From positions 2,542,001 through 2,606,000 of the forward strand of contig NZ_CP023563.1 of the NCBI RefSeq assembly GCF_002407185.1: a stretch of DNA of 64,000 nt, written 5' to 3'. Below the pieces are notes generated by a model. That model searched no databases and was not told where the DNA came from. It saw only the letters and a program-made list of their open reading frames with translations. This DNA comes from Brachybacterium vulturis (GTDB lineage: Bacteria > Actinomycetota > Actinomycetes > Actinomycetales > Dermabacteraceae). Below are positions 53,255-61,397 of the stretch, piece after piece. Numbering within the stretch: the stretch's first letter is position 1; each line of letters opens with the position of its first letter. Both the position numbers and the translations under genes were made by a program.

Positions 53255-54352
53255 ATGCTCTCCCTTCACAACACGCCTAAGTACACTCGCAGGACCGTGT
53301 CCGCCGCGATCGCGGCACTCTCGCTCGCGGCATGCTCCTCGACGAGCGGCGGCGGAGATGAGCCGGCAGCCGGCTCCGACGGCGACGTCCAGCTCGTGCT
53401 GGCGATCCGATCGCTGTCCAACCCGTACCACGCCAACTGGGTCGAAGGCGCGGAAATCTTCGCTGAATCCATTGGCCAGGAGCTGACCGTCCTCAGTGAT
53501 GACGGGGATTCCCAGAAGCAACTCTCCCAGATCCGTTCGCTGCTCGCGTCCGGTCAGACCATCGCACTGAATGTCGATCCGAACACCTCATCGGACACCC
53601 AAGCGATTGTGCGCGCCGTGGCTGACGCCGGAGGCTACGTCGTGACGCAGTGGAACAAGCCGGACGACCTGATGCCGGCGGATATTGGCGAAAACTGGGT
53701 TGCGCACGTCTCCTTCGACGGCATCGAGAGTGGCTACCAGATTGCCACCGCACTGTTCGATGAGATGGGCGGCGAAGGCGGCATCATCGCACTCCAGGGC
53801 ATCCTCGACAACGTCCCGGCACAGCAGCGCTTTGAAGGTCTGCAGAAGGCGTTGGAAGAGTACCCCGGCATCGAGCTGCTCGATGAGCAGACCGCAGAGT
53901 GGGACCGCAACACCGGCTTCGAAGTCACCCAGACCCTGCTGACCAAGCATGGCGAGGAGGTCCAGGGCATCTGGGCGGCCAACGACAACATGGCCCTCGG
54001 CGCGCTGGAGGCGATCAAGGCCGCCGGTCGCGGTGGCGGCGAAGTTCCCCTCGTGGGTGTCGACGCCGTCCCCGAGGCTCTGGACGAGATCGAGTCTGGT
54101 GAGAACGGATACCTCGCCACCGTGACGACCGATGCCTGGTGGCAGGGTGCGGTGCCGCTGGTACTCGCCTACAGGGCCGCCATCGGCGAGTTTGACGTCG
54201 CCGCCGCCACTCCGGAGCAGCGGGCCTTCTACGGTACCCAGTTCCTCGTGACGCAGGAGAACGTCGCCGAGCACATGGCGGCGCCAACGGCCGAAGAGCT
54301 CCAGGCCGACATCGACGACCCGTTCCTTCGGATCACGGCACCGATCGAGTAG
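53255..54352 (+). CDS. Sugar-binding lipoprotein of ABC system B
   Basis: This is a 365-residue protein from the ATG at 53255, preceded by GGAGG; longer frames upstream are non-coding. The signal peptide with RRTVSAAIAALSLAAC ends in a lipobox. The mature part is a type 1 periplasmic-binding fold with LAIRSLSNPYHANWVEGAE, ALNVDPNTSSDTQA and GIWAANDNMALGALEAIKAA. The binding pocket differs from that of system A (for example NPYHANW against VQDAPYF), so it probably takes a different sugar. Confidence 0.93.
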   Translation: MLSLHNTPKYTRRTVSAAIAALSLAACSSTSGGGDEPAAGSDGDVQLVLAIRSLSNPYHANWVEGAEIFAESIGQELTVLSDDGDSQKQLSQIRSLLASGQTIALNVDPNTSSDTQAIVRAVADAGGYVVTQWNKPDDLMPADIGENWVAHVSFDGIESGYQIATALFDEMGGEGGIIALQGILDNVPAQQRFEGLQKALEEYPGIELLDEQTAEWDRNTGFEVTQTLLTKHGEEVQGIWAANDNMALGALEAIKAAGRGGGEVPLVGVDAVPEALDEIESGENGYLATVTTDAWWQGAVPLVLAYRAAIGEFDVAAATPEQRAFYGTQFLVTQENVAEHMAAPTAEELQADIDDPFLRITAPIE

Positions 54353-54377
54353 GCCTGTTCGCTCGACTCAGAGAAAT

Positions 54378-54419
54378 AGTGCCGTCCGCGGCCCGGTCCA
54401 CCAAACCACGGACGGCACT
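54378..54419 (+). terminator. Hairpin between binding-protein and permease genes (system B)
   Basis: AGTGCCGTCCG (54378-54388) pairs perfectly with CGGACGGCACT (54409-54419), 11 bp with a 20-base loop, just after the binding-protein stop. It probably attenuates downstream expression or stabilises the upstream message. Confidence 0.6.
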
Positions 54420-54434
54420 GACGAAAGGCCAATG

Positions 54435-55475
54435 ATGTCGCAAGGACCACAGGTCCCTAAGAGTCCCGCACCTCCCTCGGAGGCGGCCACTATACAACCG
54501 GGACGATCCACCCTAAGGGGCTGGGCTCGCCGGCTGGTCAACATCGGCCCGCCGGTCGCGCTGGTGGCGCTGATCGTGTTGTTCGCCCTGTTGAGCGACC
54601 GATTCTTCACCGCCGCGAACCTCGGTGGCATCGCCAACCAGTCGTCGATCCTCCTCGTCATGGCGGTCGGTATGACCTTCGTCATCCTGCTCGGCGGCAT
54701 CGATCTGTCGACCGAGGGCGTCATGGCGACATCATCGATGGTCGTCGTGCTGCTGGCCGCCAACGATCGCAACGACAACGACTTCGGCATGCTTGCCGTT
54801 CTCGCCGGTGCCGGGGTCGGCGCGCTGTTCGGGCTGGTCAACGGGGTGCTGCACACCCGGCTGAAAATCCCCTCGTTCATGGTGACGCTGGGCGTCGGAG
54901 CGATCGGCACGGGTATCGCCACCGTGCTCTTCGCCGGCCGAGCCCCGCAGTTGCTTGACGAAGGAGTGCGTAGCTGGGGCCTGGGCCAGTGGCTCGGGGT
55001 CTCCAAGCTCGTCTTTATCGCGCTGCTGGTCGTCCTCATCGGCTACGGGATCCAACGTTTCACCCGGGCAGGGCGCTACGCCTACGTCATCGGCGGCGAC
55101 GAGTCCATTGCGCGGCTGTCAGGCATCTCCATCCCCAAGTACAAGACGCTGGCCTTTGTCATCTCCGGATCAACCGCCGGGCTCGGCGGGGCCATGGCCT
55201 CGATGCGCCTCGGTGTGGGAGACGTCCAGATCGGCGCCGGCCAGATGTTCGCCACCATCACCGCCGTGGTCATCGGCGGCACCCTGCTCGCCGGCGGTCG
55301 CGGCGGCGTGCTGCAAACCGTTATCGGTGCACTGATCATCGCCACGCTGGCCAACGGACTCATCCTCGTCGGCGTGCCACCGTACATACAGGTATCGCTG
55401 CAAGGTGCCATCATCGTCGTCGCGGTCGCCGGCACCGGTTGGCACCTGCGCAACAGGACAAGGGTCATTAAATGA
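54435..55475 (+). CDS. CUT2-family sugar ABC permease, system B (first)
   Basis: This is a 346-residue permease (ATG at 54435; another ATG one codon before). It has about nine hydrophobic segments starting with VALVALIVLFALLSD. Family marks are LLGGIDLSTEGVMA and IGGTLLAGGRGGVL. The coupling region is AGRYAYVIGGDESIARLSG. Its TGA overlaps the ATG of the ATPase gene. System B has two different permeases, so its pore is a heterodimer, unlike system A with one. Confidence 0.9.
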   Translation: MSQGPQVPKSPAPPSEAATIQPGRSTLRGWARRLVNIGPPVALVALIVLFALLSDRFFTAANLGGIANQSSILLVMAVGMTFVILLGGIDLSTEGVMATSSMVVVLLAANDRNDNDFGMLAVLAGAGVGALFGLVNGVLHTRLKIPSFMVTLGVGAIGTGIATVLFAGRAPQLLDEGVRSWGLGQWLGVSKLVFIALLVVLIGYGIQRFTRAGRYAYVIGGDESIARLSGISIPKYKTLAFVISGSTAGLGGAMASMRLGVGDVQIGAGQMFATITAVVIGGTLLAGGRGGVLQTVIGALIIATLANGLILVGVPPYIQVSLQGAIIVVAVAGTGWHLRNRTRVIK

Positions 55476-56995
55476 GCCAGCCCGTGATTTCTCTCGAGAA
55501 CGTGTCCAAGCGTTTCCCCGGCGTCCTCGCGATGGACTCAGTGAGCATGGAGCTCCGGCCGCATGAGGTCGTCGGCCTTATTGGCGAGAACGGTGCCGGG
55601 AAGTCCACCTTGTTGAAGATCCTCTCCGGCGTCTACCAACCGGATGAGGGAGTCATGAAGCTGGGCGGCGACCCGATCCGGCTACGTACCCCGCGTGCGG
55701 CAGCCGACGCCGGTATCGGGATGGTCCACCAGGAACAGTCGCTCATCGGGACGGTTTCCGTCGCAGAGAACATCCTGCTCGGTTCCGAGGGCTCGTCGGT
55801 GCGCGCCGGCATCTACCGCTGGGGCGAGATCAACCGGCGTGCCCAGCGACAGCTGGACAAGATCCAGTCCTCGATCAAGCCGACCGATAAGACCGAGTCG
55901 CTCACCTTCGCCCAGCGTCAGCTTGTCGAGCTCGCCAAGGCGCTGGGCGTGGAGGAACGCTCAGACAATGAGCCGGTGATCATCCTCGACGAACCGACCT
56001 CGGTGCTCGACGGCGACGATCTCGAGACGCTGTTCGAACAGGTCGAGCGACTGCGCTCAATCGCCTCGGTCGTCTTTGTCTCCCACCGCCTAGACGAGGT
56101 GCTGCGCGTCTCGGACCGCGTCTACGTCATGAAGGACGGCAAGGTCGTGGCCGAACGGGACCCCAAGACAGTCCACGTCGACGAGCTCTACAGGCTGATG
56201 GTCGGGCGCGAGTCCAGCGGTGGCTACTACCGCGAGGACGAGCAGCTGGCGATCACCGAGGACGCCCCCGTGGTGCTCGAGATAAACGCGCTCAACCGCG
56301 ACAATTCTTTCCGCGACATCAACCTCAAGGTGCGTGCTGGTGAAGTCCTCGGCCTCACCGGCGTGGTCGGCTCTGGTCGCGAAGGCCTGTGCCGCAGTCT
56401 CTTCGGCGCCGAACACTTCGACTCGGGGGAGGTCCTGCTCAACAACTCCCGGGTGCACTTCAGCTCGCCGCCGGACGCCGTCGACGTCGGTATCGGCTAC
56501 GTCCCCGCCGAGCGGCGCACCGAAGGTGTGGCGATGGGATTGTCCGTCGAACAAAACATCGTGCTGGCCGACCCAAGCACCGTGAGCACCGCAGGCGTCG
56601 TCGTGCCCTCGCGACGTTCGGCGCTGGTCGCCGAGTGGACCGACCGGCTGAAGATCAAAACGCCGACGCCACACGTCGATGTCGCCAACCTCAGTGGTGG
56701 CAACCAGCAGAAGGTCGTTCTGGCTAAGTGGCTGAGCTCGCCGAAGCTCAAGGTGCTCATACTCGACCACCCGACTCGAGGGCTCGATGTCGGGGCGAAG
56801 GAGGATGTGTTCACGTTCGTCCGCGAGGCGTGCGCCGAGGGCCTGGCGATCGTCCTCCTCGCCGACACGCTGGAGGAAACCATTGCGCTGAGCCACCACG
56901 TCGTGGTGTTCCGCGATGGTGCAATCACCGCCGAGTTCCCCGCGGGCCCCGGCAACAAACCGACCCAGATTCAACTTGTGGAGGCGATGGTCTGA
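55472..56995 (+). CDS. CUT2-family sugar ABC ATP-binding protein, system B
   Basis: This is a 507-residue protein with two ABC domains. Domain 1 has GENGAGKSTLLKILSG and LDEPTSVLDGDD. Domain 2 has GVVGSGREGL in the P-loop position, LSGGNQQKVVLAKWL and LDHPTRGLDVGAK, where His replaces the usual Glu after Asp. That replacement may reduce hydrolysis at one site, which is common in the second domain of this family. It is coupled by overlap to both permease genes. Confidence 0.93.
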   Translation: MSQPVISLENVSKRFPGVLAMDSVSMELRPHEVVGLIGENGAGKSTLLKILSGVYQPDEGVMKLGGDPIRLRTPRAAADAGIGMVHQEQSLIGTVSVAENILLGSEGSSVRAGIYRWGEINRRAQRQLDKIQSSIKPTDKTESLTFAQRQLVELAKALGVEERSDNEPVIILDEPTSVLDGDDLETLFEQVERLRSIASVVFVSHRLDEVLRVSDRVYVMKDGKVVAERDPKTVHVDELYRLMVGRESSGGYYREDEQLAITEDAPVVLEINALNRDNSFRDINLKVRAGEVLGLTGVVGSGREGLCRSLFGAEHFDSGEVLLNNSRVHFSSPPDAVDVGIGYVPAERRTEGVAMGLSVEQNIVLADPSTVSTAGVVVPSRRSALVAEWTDRLKIKTPTPHVDVANLSGGNQQKVVLAKWLSSPKLKVLILDHPTRGLDVGAKEDVFTFVREACAEGLAIVLLADTLEETIALSHHVVVFRDGAITAEFPAGPGNKPTQIQLVEAMV

Positions 56996-57990
56996 TGGCT
57001 CAGACGGAGGTGGAGGTTGCGACGCCTGAACGTCGCGTCGGCCGAGCACTCGTATCCAGAAGCACGGTCGTCACCGCATTGCCACTGATCATGCTGATCG
57101 GGCTCGTGCTGGCGGTGAGCCTGCGCGAGCCTACGTTCCTCAGCGGCACCAGCTTGCGCACGCTGGCCGAGAGCTCGGTACCGATCATCCTGCTCGCACT
57201 CGGGCAGATGTTCGTCATCCTCACCGGTGGCATCGACCTCTCGCTCGCGGTACTCGCCTCGCTCGGCACCATTTTGCTGGCATCGTGGATCGATCCCCTA
57301 GGGATGGTCGGCATCATCCTCATGATCGCGTGCATCACCGGCGCAGGCCTCCTCAACGGTTTCATCGCCGCGTACGCGCAGATCCCGTCCTTCGTCGTGA
57401 CTCTTGGCGCGATGGGCCTGTGGTCGGGGGTAGCACTGGGCATCTCGGGCGCCTCGACCGTCTCGATCGGCGAGAACTACCCGCTTATCGGTTGGCTGAC
57501 TGGCACGCGGTTCGTCGGGGTGGCAATGAGCTTCTGGATGACAATGTTCGTCGTGGTCGTCGTATTGGTGCTCATGTCGTTCCTGGCGCGCGGCAATTCG
57601 CTACACACCATCGGGCTCGCCGAACGTGCGGCTTTCATGTCGGGGGTCCGAACCCGCCGAGCACGGATCATTGCCTTCGGCACCGCGGGGTTCTTCTCGG
57701 CGCTGGCTGCGATTGTGTTGTCCTCATCCCAGTACAGCGGTGCCCCGACCCTTGCTGACGCGCTTCTGCTGCCCGCGATCGCTGCTGTCATCGTCGGTGG
57801 CACGGCGATCACCGGCGGTATCGGTGGCCCACTTCGAACTGTCGTGGGTGCGCTGATCATCGGCGTGCTGCGGGTGGGGATGAGCATCCTGGGCGTCCCG
57901 CCGGCCTACGAGCAGATCGTGTATGGCGCGCTTATCGTGATCGCGGTGGCGCTTTCGATGGACCGGTCACGAGCCCGCGTCGTCAAATGA
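56995..57990 (+). CDS. CUT2-family sugar ABC permease, system B (second)
   Basis: This is a 331-residue permease that starts at an ATG overlapping the ATPase stop (TGATG). Hydrophobic segments begin at TALPLIMLIGLVLAVS; the signatures LTGGIDLSLAVLAS and VGGTAITGGIGGPLRT are those of the RbsC class. It is the last gene of the rightward island and ends about 200 bases before IS remnants begin. No terminator hairpin is evident. Confidence 0.9.
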   Translation: MAQTEVEVATPERRVGRALVSRSTVVTALPLIMLIGLVLAVSLREPTFLSGTSLRTLAESSVPIILLALGQMFVILTGGIDLSLAVLASLGTILLASWIDPLGMVGIILMIACITGAGLLNGFIAAYAQIPSFVVTLGAMGLWSGVALGISGASTVSIGENYPLIGWLTGTRFVGVAMSFWMTMFVVVVVLVLMSFLARGNSLHTIGLAERAAFMSGVRTRRARIIAFGTAGFFSALAAIVLSSSQYSGAPTLADALLLPAIAAVIVGGTAITGGIGGPLRTVVGALIIGVLRVGMSILGVPPAYEQIVYGALIVIAVALSMDRSRARVVK

Positions 57991-58185
57991 ACGCACCCGA
58001 GCGGGCCTCGCGGCCAAGCACGGCGCCGAAATATCGTCCCCATTCCTAGATGGAATTTCTCACCGGAACGTAGTGTGCTCGGAGCGCCAAAAACGGAATG
58101 AACCGGATGTAAGCATTCCTGTAGGCCAACCACGGGGCTGGCCTCCACGAACACTCACGACTGAAGCATCCCAGGTTCTCTGCCG

Positions 58186-58406
58186 CTACTTTGCAGGTTC
58201 GGGCTCTCGGGTGAGGGCCTCGTAGCGGAGCGTCTCGAACTCTATCGGGGTGAGCATCCCGAGGCAGCCGTGGAGGCGCCTGTTGTTGTACCAGTCGACC
58301 CAGCCAGCGGTCGCGAACTCGACGTCCGCGAGCGTCCTGAACGGCCCGCCGTGGAAGATGGTGGTGCGGATGCATTCGGTCTTGTACAGGCCGTTCACGC
58401 TCTCCA
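58186..58406 (-). pseudogene. 3' remnant of an IS3-family transposase, interrupted by IS1380 copy 2
   Basis: The leftward frame gives MESVNGLYKTECIR, then GWVDWYNNRRLHGCLGM and PIEFETLRYEA, the end of an IS3-type OrfB integrase core with the catalytic Glu in ESVNG. The IS1380 copy is inserted just before it. Across the insertion, bases 60,119-60,132 continue the frame with about VNAL before MESVNG. Everything further upstream of OrfB is missing. Confidence 0.8.
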
Positions 58407-58457
58407 TTAGCCTCGGTATTTCATGGTGGTGTGGTCCCGACCGGCGGACGGCATAGA

Positions 58458-58529
58458 GAAAGGTGCTCCTGACCTGGAATGATACGGGGTGTTGAAGCTC
58501 GTATCGATCTGGCGGAAGGAGCACCTTTC
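58458..58529 (+). promoter_or_regulatory. Fold-back inverted repeat over the transposase ribosome site (copy 2)
   Basis: This is the same 13-bp complementary pair as in copy 1, at 58458-58470 and 58517-58529. Confidence 0.55.
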
Positions 58530-58531
58530 AG

Positions 58532-59944
58532 GTGTCCCACCCTACCTTGTTCTTCTACCCCCGACCGCGAGTGGACATCGCCGAGGTCCCGGCGGTGTCG
58601 CATGCCGGCGCGGTGCTACTGACCGACACGATCGGTGCCACCGGCCTCGCCCGCTCGCTGCGCGAAGCACTGGATCCGTGGACGAAACCGCTGGCAGAGC
58701 ACCACGCGGCGAAGGTCTTGCTGGACCTGGCGATGACTCTCGCGGTGGGCGGGGAGGTCGCCTCGGATACCGATCTGCTGCGGTGCGAGCCGGGAGTGTT
58801 CGGTGACGTCGCCTCGGCTCCGACGATCTCCCGCATACTCACCGCGCTCGCCCAGGACGCTCCTGCCGTGATCGAAGCGATCTCCCAGGCCCGCCGGGTT
58901 GCGCGAGAGCGGGCATGGGTCCTGGCCGGCGACCATTCCCCGGCTGCGGCGGCCAGCGCAAAGAAGCCGCTGGTCATCGACCTCGACGCCACCTTGATCA
59001 CCGCCCACAGCGAGAAGGAGCAGGCCGCACCCAACTTCAAACGTGGCTACGGCTTTCACCCCCTGTGCGCGTTCCTGGACCACGGCAGCGACGGGACCGG
59101 GGAGCCGTTGGCGATCCAGCTCCGTCCCGGCAACGCCGGGTCCAACACGGCTGCCGATCACATCACCGTCACCCGTCAGGCTCTCGCTCAGCTGCCTGCG
59201 GGCCCGCTTGTCCGGGGTGGGCAGGGATCGAAGAAGGTCCTGATCCGCACCGATGGAGCCGGCGGCACCAAGGACTTCCTCCAGTGGCTGACCAGACGGC
59301 GGCTGGCTTACTCCGTCGGGTTCACCCTCCCCGCAAACACGCCTGACCTGCTGAAACGCATCGACGAGGCCGCGGCGTGGACCCCCGCCTATGACAGTGA
59401 CGACGATGGCGTCCGCGATGGGGCATTCGTGGCGGAGCTGACCGGACTGCTGGACCTGACCGGCTGGCCTGCGGGGATGCGGGTGATCGTGCGGAAGGAG
59501 CGCCCCCACCCCGGAGCGCAGCTGCGGATCACCGACCACGAAGGAATGCGGATCACCGCGTTCGCGACCAACACCCCGCGCGGCCAGCTGCCGACCCTGG
59601 AGCTGAGACACCGTCGCCGAGCGCGCTGCGAAGATCGGATCCGTAACGCCAAGGACATGGGCCTTGAGAAGTTCCCGCTGCAGGGATTCGCGCAGAACCA
59701 GATCTGGTGCCAGATCATCCAGCTCGCCTCCGAGCTGGTCGCCTGGATGCAGACCATCGCGCTGACCAGTACTGATGCGAGGAAGTGGGAGCCCAAACGA
59801 CTTCGCGCGCGGCTGTTCGAGGTCCCCGCGATCCTCGTGCGCCGTGCCCGGCGCAAGATCCTCCACCTCGCCCAGCACGCTCCCGAAGCCATTAAGGTCC
59901 TGACCGGCGTCAACCGGCTCCGCACCGCCGTCGCGCAGACCTGA
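58532..59944 (+). CDS. IS1380-family DDE transposase, copy 2
   Basis: This is a 470-residue transposase with the same protein sequence as copy 1, including Asp152, Asp241 and Glu367. The GTG start is at 58532. Identity between the copies over the full frame indicates recent transposition or gene conversion. Homologous exchange between the two copies would remove the 53.5 kb between them. Confidence 0.93.
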   Translation: MSHPTLFFYPRPRVDIAEVPAVSHAGAVLLTDTIGATGLARSLREALDPWTKPLAEHHAAKVLLDLAMTLAVGGEVASDTDLLRCEPGVFGDVASAPTISRILTALAQDAPAVIEAISQARRVARERAWVLAGDHSPAAAASAKKPLVIDLDATLITAHSEKEQAAPNFKRGYGFHPLCAFLDHGSDGTGEPLAIQLRPGNAGSNTAADHITVTRQALAQLPAGPLVRGGQGSKKVLIRTDGAGGTKDFLQWLTRRRLAYSVGFTLPANTPDLLKRIDEAAAWTPAYDSDDDGVRDGAFVAELTGLLDLTGWPAGMRVIVRKERPHPGAQLRITDHEGMRITAFATNTPRGQLPTLELRHRRRARCEDRIRNAKDMGLEKFPLQGFAQNQIWCQIIQLASELVAWMQTIALTSTDARKWEPKRLRARLFEVPAILVRRARRKILHLAQHAPEAIKVLTGVNRLRTAVAQT

Positions 59945-60140
59945 CCAGGCGGCTCCACCTGTCCCTACGGCCCCCAGCACCTTCTCGGGAGTGGAACCCG
60001 ACCGCCCGCAACGGACACTGCGACAATCTGTCACACCCAGATGCCAGAATCAGCAGCTGAGCATCGGCAACGACGCCGACCGCCCCCGCTCACCAACCCG
60101 ATGAAACATCGAGGTTAGGGCGTTGACGCTCCTATAGTTG

Positions 60141-60273
60141 TCAACTCGCGATTTCGCCGGTTCTGGGGTTGATCTTGATGAGGTGGTAGACCTCGCGAAT
60201 GACGTAGCGCTTCAGGCAGCGGATGATGTCGCGTTTGCTTTTGCCTTCGGCGGTTCCGCGGGCGACGTAGGCG
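60141..60273 (-). pseudogene. 3' fragment of an IS110-type transposase
   Basis: Read leftward the frame gives AYVARGTAEGKSKRDIIRCL then KRYVIREVYHLIKINP and stops at 60,141. The pattern AYVARRTxEGKSKREIIRCLKRYxAREVY is the usual end of a group of actinobacterial IS110 transposases. Only about 43 residues remain. The fragment begins exactly where the 5' half of the split recombinase ends. Confidence 0.7.
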
Positions 60274-60684
60274 AATCATGCGGCGTATTGAAGCGGTAGT
60301 AAGGGGCGCGGCTCTTCGACTGGGTGCAGTGCCGTTGGCTCGCCCCACCGATCGTAGGGCGAGGCGGACACCATGGTGAGCCGTGGCGTCTTCAAGCCCG
60401 CCGTCGCGATGCGCGGCAGAAATCGCTGCAACATCTCGGGAGATCGTTGCATGGGACACGGTATTCGAGCGGTAGGCGATGAAGGCCGCGATCACTTCGG
60501 GTGAGGCCGGGAAGCTGCGGTATCCGCGCTCGCGGCACCACGTGGTGAAAGTGCGGATGGCGGAGGCGTAAGAGCGGCGCGTCTCTGCGGACCGACTGGA
60601 TGTCAGGAGGTCCCCGACGCTCTGGACGTCCTCGGGGCTGATCGCAGGGATATGCGAGGACGTGGTGTCGAGCTCTGCACCCAT
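60274..60684 (-). pseudogene. 5' half of a split tyrosine recombinase
   Basis: These 137 codons start at ATG 60684 (MGAELDTTSSHIPAISPEDV, with a GAGGGAGA site upstream) and encode the N-terminal core-binding domain of a tyrosine recombinase: SAETRRSYASAIRTFTTWC, SPEVIAAFIAY and APLTTASIRRMI. The catalytic half is missing. The frame then runs into IS110 sequence. Its natural continuation, ESMDDLSTIVGKRDRAVLLL, is at 30,871 and below. The gene lies downstream of the excisionase-like gene in the same direction. Confidence 0.85.
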
Positions 60685-60833
60685 GGCATCTCCCTCTGAG
60701 TCCTCGGGCCGGAGCGAGCAGTGCACGCATCCTGCCCCTTGGCCCCACACGACTCAGGCCTTCATCGATCAGTGCCGCCGGGACGTCCAAGGAGGTCCGG
60801 TTCGCCACTGAGTACCGGCCCGACGCGTGGCGA

Positions 60834-61055
60834 TCAGCCGACGGCGTCATGCTCCTGCTCTGCGATCCAGTCGTTGACGCTTGAGGCACGGTACCTGACG
60901 CGCCCACCGACCTTGAAGTTGGTGGGGCCGATCCCGAGGCTCCGCCAATTCGCGAGTGTGCCTGCGGAGAGCCCGAGTATCTCTCCCACTTCGCGGGCGG
61001 TGAGCAGGTCGTCGATCGTCGCGCCTTCGCGGGGCTGTGTCTTGCGGGGCATCAT
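60834..61055 (-). CDS. Excisionase-like (AlpA/MerR-type) helix-turn-helix protein
   Basis: This is a 73-residue protein with a winged helix-turn-helix: LLTAREVGEILGLSAGTLAN, then WRSLGIGPTNFKVGGRVRYR. This is the BldC/AlpA/excisionase type that binds tandem repeats near att sites. The ATG follows GGAGG. It is transcribed away from the integrase and towards the split recombinase, as an xis-int pair would be. The 22-23 bp repeats between it and the integrase are its likely binding sites. A CGCCCACT box is 49 bases upstream. Confidence 0.85.
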   Translation of the reverse strand: MMPRKTQPREGATIDDLLTAREVGEILGLSAGTLANWRSLGIGPTNFKVGGRVRYRASSVNDWIAEQEHDAVG

Positions 61056-61104
61056 GTCCTCCGGATCTGACTGGGGCCGCGACTCGGCCCCTCGTGCTCA
61101 CATC

Positions 61105-61112
61105 AGTGGGCG
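61105..61112 (-). promoter_or_regulatory. CGCCCACT box upstream of the excisionase gene
   Basis: The leftward reading is CCCGCCCACTGATG, 49 bases before the start at 61055. This copy lies on the far side of the 29.4-kb insert from the others, which supports a single ancestral element. Confidence 0.4.
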
Positions 61113-61233
61113 GGGGCGAGGACTCACGGGACATGTCGCGGAGGTAACGGCGGGCACAGCCGGGAGCATGGTGCTTAACGCGAAGTCCTCCTGGTTCAGG
61201 CTGCTCCAGACCCCTGCGGGGTGCCATGTGACG

Positions 61234-61324
61234 GGATGGAGTTGCCTCCCTGTGGGCGGACGGTTGGTCTCCTCGTCAGCGGACAGTTCATCTCCCTGCT
61301 CGCGGACTACTGATCTCCCGGCGG
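61234..61324 (+). repeat. Tandem 22-23 bp repeats upstream of the integrase
   Basis: Three units start at 61256, 61279 and 61302, each exactly 23 bases: GCGGACGGTTGGTCTCC, GCGGACAGTTCATCTCC and GCGGACTACTGATCTCC head each unit. A more diverged unit containing AGTTGCCTCCCTG lies before them at about 61234-61252. Spacing of about two helical turns fits cooperative binding on one face of DNA by an excisionase or integrase arm domain. Confidence 0.6.
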
Positions 61325-61397
61325 GGTCAGTACAGGGGAACTACGCCGACGACGATCGCGGCTTAGGCTGATGTGGACGACGAGAGGAGATCGGAGC

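Larger units (their letters stand above)
58411..60114 (+). mobile_element. IS1380-family insertion sequence, copy 2
   Basis: This is a 1,704-bp copy in the same orientation as that at 4941, identical wherever compared. It is flanked by TTAG on both sides (58407-58410 and 60115-60118), the 4-bp duplication expected of IS1380, so it is a clean and probably recent insertion. The target was the IS3 remnant. Confidence 0.95.

Noticed and set aside
58616-60034. 472-codon open frame antisense to the IS1380 transposase, also present at 5146-6564
   Set aside because: It mirrors the transposase gene exactly in both copies and has no start signal or recognisable domain.
4941-60114. The two IS1380 copies as ends of one composite transposon
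   Set aside because: Outer flanks do not match (CTAG on the left, TTAG on the right), while copy 2 has its own perfect duplication, so it arrived by itself.
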